In this document: positions 1 to 11,192 of the stretch, one piece after another | How positions within the stretch are numbered: the first letter of the stretch is position 1 | Layout: every line of letters begins with the position of its first letter | The notes under the pieces: generated by a model | Told to the model about the DNA's origin: nothing | The model's input: the letters and a program-made list of their open reading frames with translations, nothing else | Databases searched by the model: none | Source of the DNA: Streptomyces sp. CB02414 | Lineage (GTDB): Bacteria > Actinomycetota > Actinomycetes > Streptomycetales > Streptomycetaceae | Reading direction: 5' to 3' | Assembly (NCBI RefSeq): GCF_001905385.1 | Contig: NZ_LIPF01000001.1 | Coordinates: 858,765 to 922,764 of the forward strand | DNA: 64,000 nt | Translations under genes and position numbers: made by a program

Positions 1-1866
<1,866 letters not shown>

Positions 1867-1892
1867 CTCACGGAACCTTCGTGTGCTGACAA

Positions 1893-1931
1893 GGGGGACC
1901 ATCCAGCCTAACCCGGCCCGGATGGTCCCCC
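1893..1931 (-). terminator. Hairpin terminator after rodA
   Basis: Eleven-base-pair perfect stem GGGGGACCATC / GATGGTCCCCC (1893-1903 with 1921-1931) in the 87-bp gap between the rodA stop and the start of the radical SAM gene. There is no U-tract, as is usual in Streptomyces. Confidence 0.7.
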
Positions 1932-1953
1932 GTACCGCCCTGCGCCGGCGCCG

Positions 1954-3153
1954 CTACGCCGACATCGGTTTCTGCACGGTGATCGACTGGAGGAGTCCGA
2001 TCGCTATCCACACGGCGAACATCGACGAGCCGCCGTACGACACGAAGGGCAGCGGCAGGCCGGTGACCGGCATGATGCCGAGGGTCATGCCGATGTTCTC
2101 GAAGGTCTGGAAGGCGAACCAGGCGACGATCCCCGCGGCGACGATCGTGCCGTACAGGTCGGTGGTCTGGCGGGCGATCCGGCAGGCCCGCCAGAGGACG
2201 ACGCCGAGCAGGGCGATGATGAGGCCGGCGCCGAGGAAGCCCAGCTCCTCGCCGGCGACCGTGAAGACGAAGTCGGTCTGCTGCTCCGGGACGAAGCGGC
2301 CGGTGGTCTGCGAGCCCTCGAAGAGGCCGGAGCCGGTCAGGCCGCCGGAGCCGATGGCGATGCGGGCCTGGTTGGTGTTGTAGCCGACGCCGGCGGGGTC
2401 GAGCTCCGGGTTGGCGAACGCGGCGAAGCGGGCGATCTGGTAGTCGTCCAGGATGCCGAGCTGCCAGACGGCGAGCGCGCCGGCGGTTCCGGCGCCCAGC
2501 AGTCCGAAGACCCAGCGGTTGGAGGCGCCGGAGGCGAGCAGCACGCCCAGCACGATGATGACCATGACCATGACCGACCCGAGGTCGGGCATGAGCATCA
2601 CGATCAGCATGGGCACGGTGGCCAGGCCGAGGGCCTGGAGGACGGTGCGCTGGTCGGGGTGGGGCCGGTCTCCGGCGTCGACGCGTGCGGCGAGCAGCAT
2701 CGCCATGCCGAGGATGATCGTGATCTTCACGAACTCCGAGGGCTGCACGGAGAAGCCGCCGGGGAGCTTGATCCAGGAGTGGGCGCCGTTGATGGTCGAG
2801 CCGAGCGGTGTGAGCACCAGCAGGATCAGGAACACGGAGGCGCCGTAGAGGACGGGCACGGCGGTGCGCAGGGCGCGGTGGCCGAGCCAGACGATGCCGA
2901 CCATCATGACGATGCCGATGCCGGTGTTCAGCAGGTGGCGGGTGAGGAAGTAGTACTGGTCGCCCTGGTTGAGTTCGGTGCGGTTGCGGGTCGCGGAGTA
3001 GACGAGCAGGGAGCCCATCAGGGAGAGCGCGACGGAGGCCAGCAGTATCGGCCAGTCGAGCCGCCGTGCCATGCCGTCCCGGGCGAAGACCCGGGTCCAG
3101 CCGGCCTTCTCGGGTCCGTATCCGGAGACCTGGAAGCTGTTGGCGCCGGTCAT
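1954..3153 (-). CDS. rodA: RodA/FtsW/SpoVE family SEDS peptidoglycan polymerase (Sfr)
   Basis: Membrane glycosyltransferase that polymerises lipid II. It works with the class B PBP encoded immediately upstream. The 399-residue protein has about ten transmembrane segments, the SEDS signature around QPSEFVKI, and the C-terminal motif GLPLPFVSYGGSSM. Its ATG (3153) overlaps the pbp2 stop in an ATGA arrangement, so translation is probably coupled. It is the last gene of the mreB-mreC-mreD-pbp2-rodA cluster. In Streptomyces this cluster serves mainly spore-wall synthesis, since vegetative growth is polar and DivIVA-driven. Family assignment is firm; the sporulation role is from knowledge of S. coelicolor. 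Confidence 0.95.
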   Translation of the reverse strand: MTGANSFQVSGYGPEKAGWTRVFARDGMARRLDWPILLASVALSLMGSLLVYSATRNRTELNQGDQYYFLTRHLLNTGIGIVMMVGIVWLGHRALRTAVPVLYGASVFLILLVLTPLGSTINGAHSWIKLPGGFSVQPSEFVKITIILGMAMLLAARVDAGDRPHPDQRTVLQALGLATVPMLIVMLMPDLGSVMVMVIIVLGVLLASGASNRWVFGLLGAGTAGALAVWQLGILDDYQIARFAAFANPELDPAGVGYNTNQARIAIGSGGLTGSGLFEGSQTTGRFVPEQQTDFVFTVAGEELGFLGAGLIIALLGVVLWRACRIARQTTDLYGTIVAAGIVAWFAFQTFENIGMTLGIMPVTGLPLPFVSYGGSSMFAVWIAIGLLQSITVQKPMSA

Positions 3154-5465
3154 GTGCGTGCCCTCCGGCTTCCGTTGCCGTCCGCCGGGCGCCGGCCGGG
3201 TCCGCGGCCGCGACCGCGTCCGCCGCCGCGTCGCCGGTGGCGGCGGGTGTCGCGGTTGTCGCCGTTCTGGGTCGGCGTCGTGGCGCCCTGCTGCTGTTCG
3301 TCGAGGGGGGCGTACTCCTCCTCCGGGGAGGCCTTCTCGTCGGGCAGGAGGTCCTTGACGATGTCCTTGCTGATCTTCGGTGCGGGGATGGTCCCGTCGG
3401 CCTTGATCGTCGGCAGTTTCGCCTGCGGCTTCGGCAGCAGCGCCTTCTTGGGGTCGATCTTCCCGTCGTCCGAGACGCCGTAGAGCGCGTCGTAGATGTT
3501 GCGGACGGCGGGGCCGGAGGCGCCGGAGCCGGTGCCGCCCTGGGAGATCGTCATGACGATCGCGTACTCGTCGGTGTAGGTGGCGAACCAGGAGGTGGTC
3601 TGCTTGCCGTGGACCTCGGCGGTACCGGTCTTGGCGTGCATCGGGATCTCGTCCTGGGGCCAGCCGACCTGGGCGAACCGCCAGGCGGCGGTGCCGCGCG
3701 TGGCGACGCCCGCGAGGGCGTCGTCCATCTGGGCGAGCGTGGTCTTGCTTATGGGCAGCTTGCCGTGCGCCTGGGGCGCGATCGCCTCGACGTCCTTGCC
3801 GTCGGGGCTGATGATCGCCTTGCCGATGGTGGGGTCGTAGAGGGTGCCGCCGTTGGAGATGGCCGCGTAGATGGTGGCCATCTGGATGGGGGTGGTGAGG
3901 GTGTCGCCCTGGCCGATGGAGTAGTTGATGGCGTCACCGGCGCGCATCTTGTTGCCCTCCAGGCAGCCCTCGTACGCGAGCCTCTCGACGTAGGAGCCGT
4001 CCTTCTTGCCGGACTTGCACCAGGCGTCCTTGTTGGCCTCCCAGTAGTCCTGCTTCCACTGGCGGTCGGGGACGCGGCCGCTGACCTCGTTGGGGAGGTC
4101 GATGCCGGTCTTCTCGCCGAGGCCGAACTCGTGGGCGGCCTTGTAGAAGTAGTCGTTGGGGTTCTTGGGGTTGTTGCCGCCGTCCTTCTTCCACTCCTGG
4201 TGGGCGAGGCGGTAGTAGACGGTGTCGCAGGAGAGTTCCAGGGCGCGGCCGAGGTCGATCGAGCCGTAGCTGGCGGACTCGTAGTTCTTGAAGACCTGGC
4301 CGCCGACGGAGTAGGAGCTGGAGCAGTCGTAGCCGCCGTTGAAGTCGTAGCCGGCCTCGACGGCGGCGGCGGTGGAGACCACCTTGAAGATGGAGCCGGG
4401 GGCGGCCTGGCCCTGGGTGGCCCGGTTGAGCAGCGGGTAGTTGGATTCCTTGCCGGTGAGCCTCTTGTAGTCCTTGGCGGAGATGCCGCCGACCCAGGCG
4501 TTGGGGTCGTACGTCGGGTTGGAGGCCATGGCGACGATGCGGCCGGTCTTGGCCTCCATCACGACGACGGCGCCGGCGTCGGCCTTGTAGTTCTCGCCGG
4601 TGTTGTCGTCGTAGACCTTGCGGGCTTCCTTCATCGCCTCGTTCAGCTCGTACTCGGCGACCCGCTGGACGCGGGCGTCGAGGCTGGTGACGAGGTTGGA
4701 GCCGGGCACTCCGGGGTCGGACTCGGCCTCGCCGATGACGCGGCCGAGGTTGTCGACCTCGTAGCGGGTGACGCCGGCCTTGCCGCGCAGCGCCTTGTCG
4801 TACTGGCGCTCCAGGCCGGAGCGGCCGACCTGGTCGGAGCGCAGGAACGGCGAGTCGGTGTCCTCGGCCTTCTTGATCTCCTCGTCGGTGACCGGGGAGA
4901 GGTAGCCGAGGACCTGGCCGGTGTTGGCCTTGCCGGGGGCGGCGTAGCGGCGTACGGCCATGGGCTCGGCGGTGATGCCGGGGAAGTCCTCGGCGCGTTC
5001 GCGGATCTGGAGGGCCTGCTTGGGGGTGGCCTCGTCGGTGACGGGGATCGGCTGGTAGGGCGAGCCGTTCCAGCAGGGCTGGGGGGTCTCGGCGTCGCAG
5101 AGCCGGACCTTGTCCATGACTTCTTTGGGCTCCATGCCGAGGACGCCGGCGAGCTTGGTGAGGACGGCCTTGCCGTCGTCCTTCATCTTCAGCAGGTCGG
5201 TGCGGGAGGCCGAGACGACCAGGCGTGCCTCGTTGTCGGCGAGGGCGACGCCGCGGGCGTCGAGGATCGAGCCGCGGGGTGCGGGCTGGACGACCTGCTG
5301 GACGTGGTTGCCGGACGCCTCCTCGGCGTACTCGTCGCCCTGGCGGATCTGGAGGTACCAGAGCCGGCCGCCGAGGGTGGCGAGGAGGGAGAGGACGAGG
5401 ACCTGGATGACGACGAGCCGGGTCTGGACGCGTGTGCTGCGGCCGGTCTCGGGGATGTTGGTCAC
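3150..5465 (-). CDS. mrdA: Penicillin-binding protein 2, class B transpeptidase
   Basis: DD-transpeptidase that crosslinks peptidoglycan, partner of the RodA homologue. The 771-residue protein has one N-terminal membrane anchor (about residues 12-32), a PBP dimerisation region and a transpeptidase domain with the three signatures SIFK (after AAPG), SCD (LELSCDTVYY) and KTGTAE. The last ~40 residues are unusual: a strongly basic Arg/Gly tail (RRHRRRGG followed by RGRGRGPGRR). Because the N-terminus is the only anchor, this tail should lie outside the membrane. The GTG start at 5465 is followed without interruption by the anchor sequence. The gene overlaps rodA by 4 bp. Confidence 0.95.
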   Translation of the reverse strand: MTNIPETGRSTRVQTRLVVIQVLVLSLLATLGGRLWYLQIRQGDEYAEEASGNHVQQVVQPAPRGSILDARGVALADNEARLVVSASRTDLLKMKDDGKAVLTKLAGVLGMEPKEVMDKVRLCDAETPQPCWNGSPYQPIPVTDEATPKQALQIRERAEDFPGITAEPMAVRRYAAPGKANTGQVLGYLSPVTDEEIKKAEDTDSPFLRSDQVGRSGLERQYDKALRGKAGVTRYEVDNLGRVIGEAESDPGVPGSNLVTSLDARVQRVAEYELNEAMKEARKVYDDNTGENYKADAGAVVVMEAKTGRIVAMASNPTYDPNAWVGGISAKDYKRLTGKESNYPLLNRATQGQAAPGSIFKVVSTAAAVEAGYDFNGGYDCSSSYSVGGQVFKNYESASYGSIDLGRALELSCDTVYYRLAHQEWKKDGGNNPKNPNDYFYKAAHEFGLGEKTGIDLPNEVSGRVPDRQWKQDYWEANKDAWCKSGKKDGSYVERLAYEGCLEGNKMRAGDAINYSIGQGDTLTTPIQMATIYAAISNGGTLYDPTIGKAIISPDGKDVEAIAPQAHGKLPISKTTLAQMDDALAGVATRGTAAWRFAQVGWPQDEIPMHAKTGTAEVHGKQTTSWFATYTDEYAIVMTISQGGTGSGASGPAVRNIYDALYGVSDDGKIDPKKALLPKPQAKLPTIKADGTIPAPKISKDIVKDLLPDEKASPEEEYAPLDEQQQGATTPTQNGDNRDTRRHRRRGGGRGRGRGPGRRPADGNGSRRART

Positions 5466-5517
5466 CGCGCCTGCCTTCCCCTGGTGAAGTGCGTGCTCCT
5501 TGTGTGCTGCCGCGTCG

Positions 5518-6189
5518 TCACAGCCGCTTGACCCCCTTGATGCGTCCGGCCCGGGCCACCCGGGCCCGCGCCGCCTTCACCCGCAGTCCGTTGCGCTGGC
5601 TGCCGATGCGCAGGCCGGTGCCGCCGGAGAGCCAGCCGGAGGAGATGTCGGGTTTCTGGCCGGCGGCGTTGGTGTCGGCCAGCGGGTCGTTCTCGGCGCG
5701 TCTGGCCAGCGCCATGATGCCGGGGACGACGAAGGGCGCGAGCAGCAGGTCGTAGAGGGCGGCGGTGAACAGCAGGCCGGGCAGGCCGACGTGGCGGGCG
5801 GCGGTGTCGCCGACGAGGGCGCCGACGCCGGCGTAGAGCAGGGTGGTGCCGAGGGCGGCGACGACCACGACGGCCATGGGTCCGGTGGCCGACCTGAGCC
5901 GGCCGTTCTCCGGTTTGGCGAGTCCGGCGAGGTAGCCGATGACGCAGAGCACGAGGGCGTAGCGGCCGGCGGCGTGGTCGGCGGGCGGGGCGAGGTCGGC
6001 GAGGAGTCCGGCGCCGAAGCCGACGAGGGCGCCGCCGACGTGGCCGTAGACCAGGGCGAGGCCGAGGACGGTGAGCAGCAGCAGGTCGGGGACGGCGCCG
6101 GGCAGGTGGAGGCGGGCGAGGACGCTCACCTGGATGACGAGGGCGACCACGACGAGGGAGGCGGAGAGCAGGATCCGGTTGACGCGCAT
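5518..6189 (-). CDS. mreD: Rod shape-determining protein MreD
   Basis: Integral membrane protein of the Mre elongation complex. The 223-residue product has five to six hydrophobic segments, starting with LLSASLVVVALVIQVSVLA. It is longer than typical MreD (~170 aa) because of a basic C-terminal tail (GLRVKAARARVARAGRIKGVKRL). It lies 13 bp after mreC and 52 bp before pbp2, so it is in the same operon. Sequence conservation is low in this family, so the call rests on membrane topology plus position between mreC and pbp2. Confidence 0.9.
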   Translation of the reverse strand: MRVNRILLSASLVVVALVIQVSVLARLHLPGAVPDLLLLTVLGLALVYGHVGGALVGFGAGLLADLAPPADHAAGRYALVLCVIGYLAGLAKPENGRLRSATGPMAVVVVAALGTTLLYAGVGALVGDTAARHVGLPGLLFTAALYDLLLAPFVVPGIMALARRAENDPLADTNAAGQKPDISSGWLSGGTGLRIGSQRNGLRVKAARARVARAGRIKGVKRL

Positions 6190-6202
6190 GGGGTGAAAGC
6201 TC

Positions 6203-7204
6203 CTACTGCTCGTTCTGCTCGGACTGCTGGTTCTGCCCGGTCCCGCCGTCCTGGGCCTGGCCGTCGGGGTCGGCTCCGGGGGTCACGGTCACTGTGACGG
6301 TCGGCGTGGGCTTCGGCTGCTTCTTCTCCGGGAGCACCGTGTCGCGCGGGTCCTTCTGCGGGCCCTGGACGACGACGCCGATGATGTCGAGCTTGGTGAA
6401 GCTGACGAACGGTGTGACCTCGAGGGTGCGGGTCAGGTCGCCGCCGGAGGGGTCGACGCGGGAGACGGTGCCGACGGGCACGCCGGGGACGAACGGCTTG
6501 TCGGCCTGGGAGCCGAAGGTGACCAGGCGGTCGCCCTTCTTGACCTGGGCCTTGCCGTTGAGCAGCTCGACGCGCAGGGGGCGGCCGCCCTGCCCGGAGG
6601 CGAAGCCGAGTTCGTCGCTGCCCTCCATCCGGGTGCCCACGGTGAAGTCGGGGTCGTTGGCGAGCAGCACCGTGGCGGTGTTCGGGCCGACGGTGGTGAC
6701 GCGGCCGACGAGACCGTCGCCGTTGAGGACGGTCATGTCGCGCTCGATGCCGTCATTGGCGCCCGCGTCGATGGTGACGGTCCAGGAGAAGCCCTGCGCG
6801 GCTCCTATGGCGATGACCTGGGCGCCCTTGATGCCGTACTGGCCGGCGCCGGCCAGCCCGAGCATCTTGTCGAACTGCTTCAGGCGGCTGCGGCCGCGCT
6901 CGTCGCTGCCGAGCTTCGCCTTCAGGGCCGCGTTCTCCGTCTCGAGCGCGGCGAGCCGGTCGTGGCGGTCGCCGGAGTCGCGGACGGCGGAGATCGCGTT
7001 GCCGATCGGGTCGACCGCGGACGACACCCCGTTCTCGATCGGACCGAAGACGCCGGCCGCGGCCTGCCGGGCACCGTCGACCGGTGAGTCCTCCCCGCCG
7101 CGGATGTCCACCGTGATCAGCGCGAACGCGATGGCGATCAGCAGCACCAGGAGCAGCCGGCTCTCTTTCGTGTCCCTCACGTGCGGCGGCCGTGCCTTCC
7201 TCAT
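6203..7204 (-). CDS. mreC: Rod shape-determining protein MreC
   Basis: Periplasm-facing scaffold that links MreB and MreD to the PBP2/RodA synthase. The 333-residue protein has one transmembrane helix (LLLVLLIAIAFALITVD), a coiled coil (LAALETENAALKAKLG) and the paired beta-barrel MreC domain (SWTVTIDAGANDGI, MTVLNGDGLVGRV). The C-terminus is a Pro/Thr/Gln-rich low-complexity tail. ATG at 7204 is taken as the start. A TTG four codons upstream is in frame, and neither has a convincing ribosome binding site. It follows mreB after a 142-bp gap holding two hairpins, so mreC may have partly independent expression. Confidence 0.93.
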   Translation of the reverse strand: MRKARPPHVRDTKESRLLLVLLIAIAFALITVDIRGGEDSPVDGARQAAAGVFGPIENGVSSAVDPIGNAISAVRDSGDRHDRLAALETENAALKAKLGSDERGRSRLKQFDKMLGLAGAGQYGIKGAQVIAIGAAQGFSWTVTIDAGANDGIERDMTVLNGDGLVGRVTTVGPNTATVLLANDPDFTVGTRMEGSDELGFASGQGGRPLRVELLNGKAQVKKGDRLVTFGSQADKPFVPGVPVGTVSRVDPSGGDLTRTLEVTPFVSFTKLDIIGVVVQGPQKDPRDTVLPEKKQPKPTPTVTVTVTPGADPDGQAQDGGTGQNQQSEQNEQ

Positions 7205-7249
7205 CGAATTCGACAATTACGTGGCGGTGTTCAGGAATTCAGGGGATTC

Positions 7250-7278
7250 GGTACCCGCGGTGCGAAACGCGCGGTACC
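7250..7278 (-). terminator. Second hairpin in the mreB-mreC gap
   Basis: Imperfect hairpin GGTACC-c-GCG / CGC-gc-GGTACC with an 8-nt loop, 46 bp before the mreC ATG. It could be an attenuator or part of the mreC leader; the function is not determined by sequence. Confidence 0.4.
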
Positions 7279-7297
7279 AAGCCTCTATATCAACGAT

Positions 7298-7331
7298 CCG
7301 CCGCACGAGAGGAGATCGTCTCGTACGGCGG
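7298..7331 (-). terminator. Hairpin just after mreB
   Basis: Thirteen-position stem with one mismatch: CCGCCG-c-ACGAGA pairs with TCTCGT-a-CGGCGG around loop GGAGATCG, 16 bp past the mreB stop. This would separate the very abundant mreB message from mreC-mreD-pbp2-rodA by partial termination or 3'-end protection. Confidence 0.6.
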
Positions 7332-7346
7332 AACCGAAGTGTTACG

Positions 7347-8378
7347 TCATCTGCGGGGCTGGGCGTCCAGCACCTGCTGGAGCGCCTCGAACTCCTCGAC
7401 GCACTTGCCGGAGCCGAGCGCCACGCTGTCGAGCGGGTCCTCGGCGATGTGGATCGGCATCCCGGTCTCCCGGCGCAGCCGCTCGTCGAGCCCGCGCAGC
7501 AGCGCGCCGCCGCCGGTCAGAACGATGCCCCGGTCCATGATGTCGCCGGACAGCTCCGGCGGACACTTGTCGAGGGTCGTCTTGACGGCGTCGACGATCG
7601 CGTTGACCGGCTCCTCGATCGCCTTGCGCACTTCGGCGGCGGAGATGACGACGGTCTTGGGCAGCCCGGAGACGAGGTCCCGGCCGCGGATTTCGGTGTG
7701 CTCGTCGGAGTCGAGGTCGTACGCCGAACCGATCGTGATCTTGATCTGCTCGGCCGTGCGCTCACCCAGGAGAAGGCTGTACTCCTTCTTCACGTGCTGG
7801 ATGATCGCGTTGTCCAGCTCGTCACCCGCGACGCGGATGGACTGGGCGGTGACGATGCCGCCGAGCGAGATGACCGCGACCTCCGTGGTGCCGCCGCCGA
7901 TGTCGACCACCATGTTGCCCGTGGCCTCGTGGACCGGCAGGCCGGAGCCGATGGCCGCGGCCATGGGCTCCTCGATGATGTGCACCTGACGGGCGCCGGC
8001 CTGGGACGACGCCTCGATGACGGCGCGGCGCTCGACGCCGGTGATGCCCGAGGGCACACAGACGACGACCCGCGGACGAGCCAGATACCGCCGCTTGTGG
8101 ATCTTCAGGATGAAGTAGCGGAGCATCCGCTCGGTGATCTCGAAGTCGGCGATGACGCCGTCCTTCAGCGGGCGCACGGCAACGATGTTGCCCGGCGTGC
8201 GCCCGATCATCTTCTTCGCTTCGGCGCCGACCGCGAGGATGCCACCGGTGTTGGTGTTGATCGCGACGACGGACGGCTCGTTGAGTACGATCCCGCGACC
8301 CCTGACGTACACCAGCGTGTTGGCGGTCCCGAGGTCGACAGCCATGTCACGGCCGATGAACGACATTGAGTTCCCCAT
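7347..8378 (-). CDS. mreB: Rod shape-determining protein MreB
   Basis: Actin-like cytoskeletal ATPase that organises wall synthesis. The 343-residue protein starts [20 protein letters not shown], which contains the phosphate-1 motif DLGTANTLV. Phosphate-2 ([11 protein letters not shown]) and the adenosine motif ([11 protein letters not shown]) are also present. The longer reading frame to 8522 is rejected because the sequence before M(8378) is not conserved MreB sequence. First gene of the mre cluster, preceded by a 327-bp non-coding region that must carry its promoters. Confidence 0.97.
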   Translation of the reverse strand: MGNSMSFIGRDMAVDLGTANTLVYVRGRGIVLNEPSVVAINTNTGGILAVGAEAKKMIGRTPGNIVAVRPLKDGVIADFEITERMLRYFILKIHKRRYLARPRVVVCVPSGITGVERRAVIEASSQAGARQVHIIEEPMAAAIGSGLPVHEATGNMVVDIGGGTTEVAVISLGGIVTAQSIRVAGDELDNAIIQHVKKEYSLLLGERTAEQIKITIGSAYDLDSDEHTEIRGRDLVSGLPKTVVISAAEVRKAIEEPVNAIVDAVKTTLDKCPPELSGDIMDRGIVLTGGGALLRGLDERLRRETGMPIHIAEDPLDSVALGSGKCVEEFEALQQVLDAQPRR

Positions 8379-8705
8379 CAGGATTCGACTGGCCTTCCCA
8401 GGAGCTTTTGAGGGCTTTTCAGGTAGGCGAAGTGGGTGCAGTGACGCGTGGAGGCTTCCATCGTAGACGCGCTTTCGCGAACACTGCGCGAGGGTCTTCG
8501 CCATTGTCAGCAGATGGCGCATCGCCTCGCTTGTGGAGACGGGCCAACGGAGGCATCCGTTCCCCCGAACAGGCGTGCATATGCCACAGGGCGGTCGCTT
8601 TTACGCGACCGCCCTGGTCCGCGGCGGGCCTGTACGGCTGACGTCGCGTCAGAAAAAAGTTGTGCTCGGCGTGTCCGGCGGGACCCGGTGAGGAGCCGGT
8701 AAGGC
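8379..8705. other. Non-coding region upstream of mreB
   Basis: No credible gene in these 327 bp between mreB (start) and ndk (stop). It holds the ndk terminator near 8587-8616 and, nearer mreB, the region where mreB promoters must lie. I could not assign a specific -10/-35 pair with confidence. Confidence 0.6.
8587..8616 (-). terminator. ndk terminator hairpin
   Basis: Perfect 12-bp stem CAGGGCGGTCGC / GCGACCGCCCTG with a 6-nt loop, 90 bp past the ndk stop. Confidence 0.75.
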
Positions 8706-9119
8706 TCAGGCCCGGCCGGGGAAGAAGATCTTCAGCTCACGCTCGGCGGACTCCTCGGAGTCGGAGGCGTGGATCAGGTTCTCCCGGACGATGACGCCGA
8801 AGTCCCCGCGGATGGAGCCGGGGGCGGCGGCGATCGGGTCGGTGGGGCCGGCCAGCGCGCGCACGCCCTCGATGACCCGCTCGCCCTCGACGACCATGGC
8901 GACGACCGGACCGGACGACATGAACTCGACCAGCGGCTCGTAGAAGGGCTTGCCCTTGTGCTCGCCGTAGTGCTGCTCCAGCGTCTCGGTGTCCAGGGTG
9001 CGCAGTTCCAGGGCGGTGATCTGCCAGCCGGCCTTGCGTTCGATACGGCTGATGATCTCGCCGGTCAGGCCGCGACGGACGGCGTCGGGCTTGAGGAGGA
9101 CGAGGCTGCGCTGGGTCAC
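8706..9119 (-). CDS. ndk: Nucleoside diphosphate kinase
   Basis: Transfers the gamma phosphate of ATP to NDPs through a phosphohistidine. Choosing GTG at 9119 gives VTQRSLVLLKPDAVRRGL and a product of exactly 137 residues, the family's usual length. AGGGAG lies a few bases upstream. The catalytic His is in NLIHASDS, with the conserved KPDAV and GSIRGDFG segments. It is the third gene of a folC - DUF4233 - ndk operon. Confidence 0.97.
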   Translation of the reverse strand: MTQRSLVLLKPDAVRRGLTGEIISRIERKAGWQITALELRTLDTETLEQHYGEHKGKPFYEPLVEFMSSGPVVAMVVEGERVIEGVRALAGPTDPIAAAPGSIRGDFGVIVRENLIHASDSEESAERELKIFFPGRA

Positions 9120-9200
9120 TACGGGCTCCCTGTGAGATGTGCTGTGGTACGAAGTGATGACTGAGGTTACCGGGCGTGTCGCGCGGGCCGTCACGCAGCG

Positions 9201-9557
9201 TCAGGCGGCATCGGGCGCGGCGGCCTCGGCCTGCGCGGCGAACCTCGCCTTCGCCTCGTCGATCTTCCGCCCGTAGTGCACGGAGGCCCACCACAGGGCA
9301 GCGAAGACCGCACCCAGGAAGAACATGGTCGGTACGACGAAACCGGACGCGATCAGGGCGATCTGCAGGGCCCAGCCGAAGGCGACGCCGCCCGGCCGGG
9401 TCACCGCGCCGCACAGCGCCACGCACAGGAACATCGCGATGCCGCTGACCGTCCACACCGTCCCCATGGACAGGTCCGGGTCCTTCATCGCGACCAGCCC
9501 GGCGAAGCCGATGACGAAGAACTCGCCGATCAAGGTCGAAGCACAGAGCGTACGCAC
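9201..9557 (-). CDS. DUF4233 small membrane protein
   Basis: A 118-residue protein with four hydrophobic helices (for example LIGEFFVIGFAGLVAM and ALQIALIASGFVVPTMFFLGAVF) and a charged C-terminal tail rich in Ala and Glu. DUF4233 proteins are typically encoded between folC and ndk in actinobacteria, as here. It starts 8 bp after the folC stop. Function is unknown; co-expression with folate synthesis is the only clue. Confidence 0.88.
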   Translation of the reverse strand: MRTLCASTLIGEFFVIGFAGLVAMKDPDLSMGTVWTVSGIAMFLCVALCGAVTRPGGVAFGWALQIALIASGFVVPTMFFLGAVFAALWWASVHYGRKIDEAKARFAAQAEAAAPDAA

Positions 9558-9565
9558 GGAAATCC

Positions 9566-11089
9566 TCAGCCCTTCCCCAGCAGCAGCCGGGCCTCGCCGA
9601 CGGTGATGACGGAACCGGTGACGAGTACGCCGCCGCCCGCGAACTCGCCCTCCTCCTCGGCCAGCGTGATCGCGGCCTCCAGGGCGTCCGGCAGCCGCGG
9701 CTCGACCTGGACCCGGTCCTCGCCGAACACCTCGACGGCGATCCCGGCCAGTTCGTCGGCGTCCATCGCGCGATGGCTGGAGTTCTGGGTGACGACGACC
9801 TCGGCGAAGACCGGCTCGAACGCCTCCAGCAGCCCCCGTACGTTCTTGTCGCCGCTCGCGCCGACCACGCCGATGAGCCGGCTGAACTGGAACGCCTCCC
9901 CCACCGCCTCGGCGGTCACCCGGGCGCCGGCCGGATTGTGCGCGGCGTCCAGCACCACGGTCGGCGAACGCCGCACCACCTCCATCCGCCCCGGCGAGGC
10001 GACGGCGGCGAAGGCCTTGCGCACGGTGTCGATGTCCAGCGGCTCGGGACGCTGCGAGCCGACGCCGAAGAACGCCTCGACGGCGGCGAGCGCCACGGCC
10101 GCGTTGTGCGCCTGGTGGGCGCCGTGCAGCGGCAGGTACACCTCGTCGTACTCACCGCCCAGCCCGCGCAGCGTCACCAGCTGCCCGCCGACGGCGACCT
10201 GCCGGGCGACGACCCCAAACTCCAGCCCCTCGCGCGCGACCGTGGCATTGACGTCCACGGCCTTCTTCAGCATGACCTGCGCGGCGTCCACCGGCTGCTG
10301 GGCGAGGATCAGGGTGGCGTCCTGCTTGACGATGCCGGCCTTCTCGGCCGCGATCTCGCCGGGCGTCTCACCGAGCCGGTCGGTGTGGTCCAGGTCGATG
10401 GGGGTGACGACGGCGACGTCCCCGTCGATGACGTTGGTGGCGTCCCAGGAGCCGCCCATCCCGACCTCGACGACGGCCACGTCCACGGGCGCGTCGGCGA
10501 AGGCGGCGTACGCCATGCCGGTCAGCACCTCGAAGAACGACAGCCGGTACTCCTGCTGCGCGTCGACCATCTCGACGTACGGCTTGACGTCCTGGTACGT
10601 CTCGATGAACCGCTCGGCCGAGATCGCGGCGCCGTCCAGGCTGATCCGCTCGGTGATCGACTGCACGTGCGGCGAGGTGTACCGGCCGGTGCGCAGCTCG
10701 AAGGCGCCGAGCAGGGCCTCGATCATGCGGGCGGTGGAGGTCTTGCCGTTCGTCCCCGTGATGTGGATCGAGGGGTACGACCGCTGCGGCTCCCCCAGCA
10801 CGTCCATCAGCGCGGCGATGCGGGCGACGGACGGCTCCAGCTTGGTCTCGCCCCAGCGGGTGGCGAGCTCCGCCTCGACCTCGCGCAGGGCCTTGTCGAC
10901 CTCGGGGTCCTCGGGACGCGTCGGCACGTCGGCCTCCGGCGGACCGCCCTGGGTGCGCAGGGTGCGGCTGCCGGCCTCGATGACGGCGAGGTCGGGGTCG
11001 CGGGTGGTCTCCGCCGCGATGATCTCGTCGAAGTCGTTGGTGGGGTCGGAGGGGTCGGGCTGGTCGTTCTGGCCGGGGATGTCGCTCAC
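9566..11089 (-). CDS. folC: Bifunctional folylpolyglutamate synthase / dihydrofolate synthase
   Basis: Adds glutamate to dihydropteroate and to tetrahydrofolates. The ATP-binding loop HITGTNGKTST lies near residues 109-119, followed by the Mur-ligase-type central and C-terminal domains (AVVEVGMGGSWDATNVI; LDAAHNPAGARV). GTG at 11089 (VSDIPGQNDQ) is chosen: the upstream extension overlaps the valS terminator. The protein (507 aa) still carries an unusual acidic, Pro-rich N-terminal extension of about 60 residues (PDPSDPTNDFDEII) ahead of the conserved domain. First gene of folC-DUF4233-ndk. Confidence 0.95.
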   Translation of the reverse strand: MSDIPGQNDQPDPSDPTNDFDEIIAAETTRDPDLAVIEAGSRTLRTQGGPPEADVPTRPEDPEVDKALREVEAELATRWGETKLEPSVARIAALMDVLGEPQRSYPSIHITGTNGKTSTARMIEALLGAFELRTGRYTSPHVQSITERISLDGAAISAERFIETYQDVKPYVEMVDAQQEYRLSFFEVLTGMAYAAFADAPVDVAVVEVGMGGSWDATNVIDGDVAVVTPIDLDHTDRLGETPGEIAAEKAGIVKQDATLILAQQPVDAAQVMLKKAVDVNATVAREGLEFGVVARQVAVGGQLVTLRGLGGEYDEVYLPLHGAHQAHNAAVALAAVEAFFGVGSQRPEPLDIDTVRKAFAAVASPGRMEVVRRSPTVVLDAAHNPAGARVTAEAVGEAFQFSRLIGVVGASGDKNVRGLLEAFEPVFAEVVVTQNSSHRAMDADELAGIAVEVFGEDRVQVEPRLPDALEAAITLAEEEGEFAGGGVLVTGSVITVGEARLLLGKG

Positions 11090-11143
11090 GGGGACCAGTC
11101 TACGGAGGTCTCCGACGGTGGGGCGGCTGAGGTCCTGGGGCTT

Positions 11144-11187
11144 GTGCGGGTCCGTCGTGGCTTGCCGCGCAGTTCCCCGCGCCCCTA
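11144..11187 (-). repeat. Dispersed intergenic repeat, copy 1
   Basis: Contains the 20-bp core GCGCAGTTCCCCGCGCCCCT (plus strand). It shares a ~40-bp context with 18138-18180: GCGGG(T)CC, GTGGCT, then CCGCGCAGTTCCCCGCGCCCC. It lies directly beyond the valS terminator, before folC. The core is a widespread Streptomyces intergenic sequence in my experience of these genomes; no function is assigned. Confidence 0.7.
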
Positions 11188-11192
11188 GGTAC

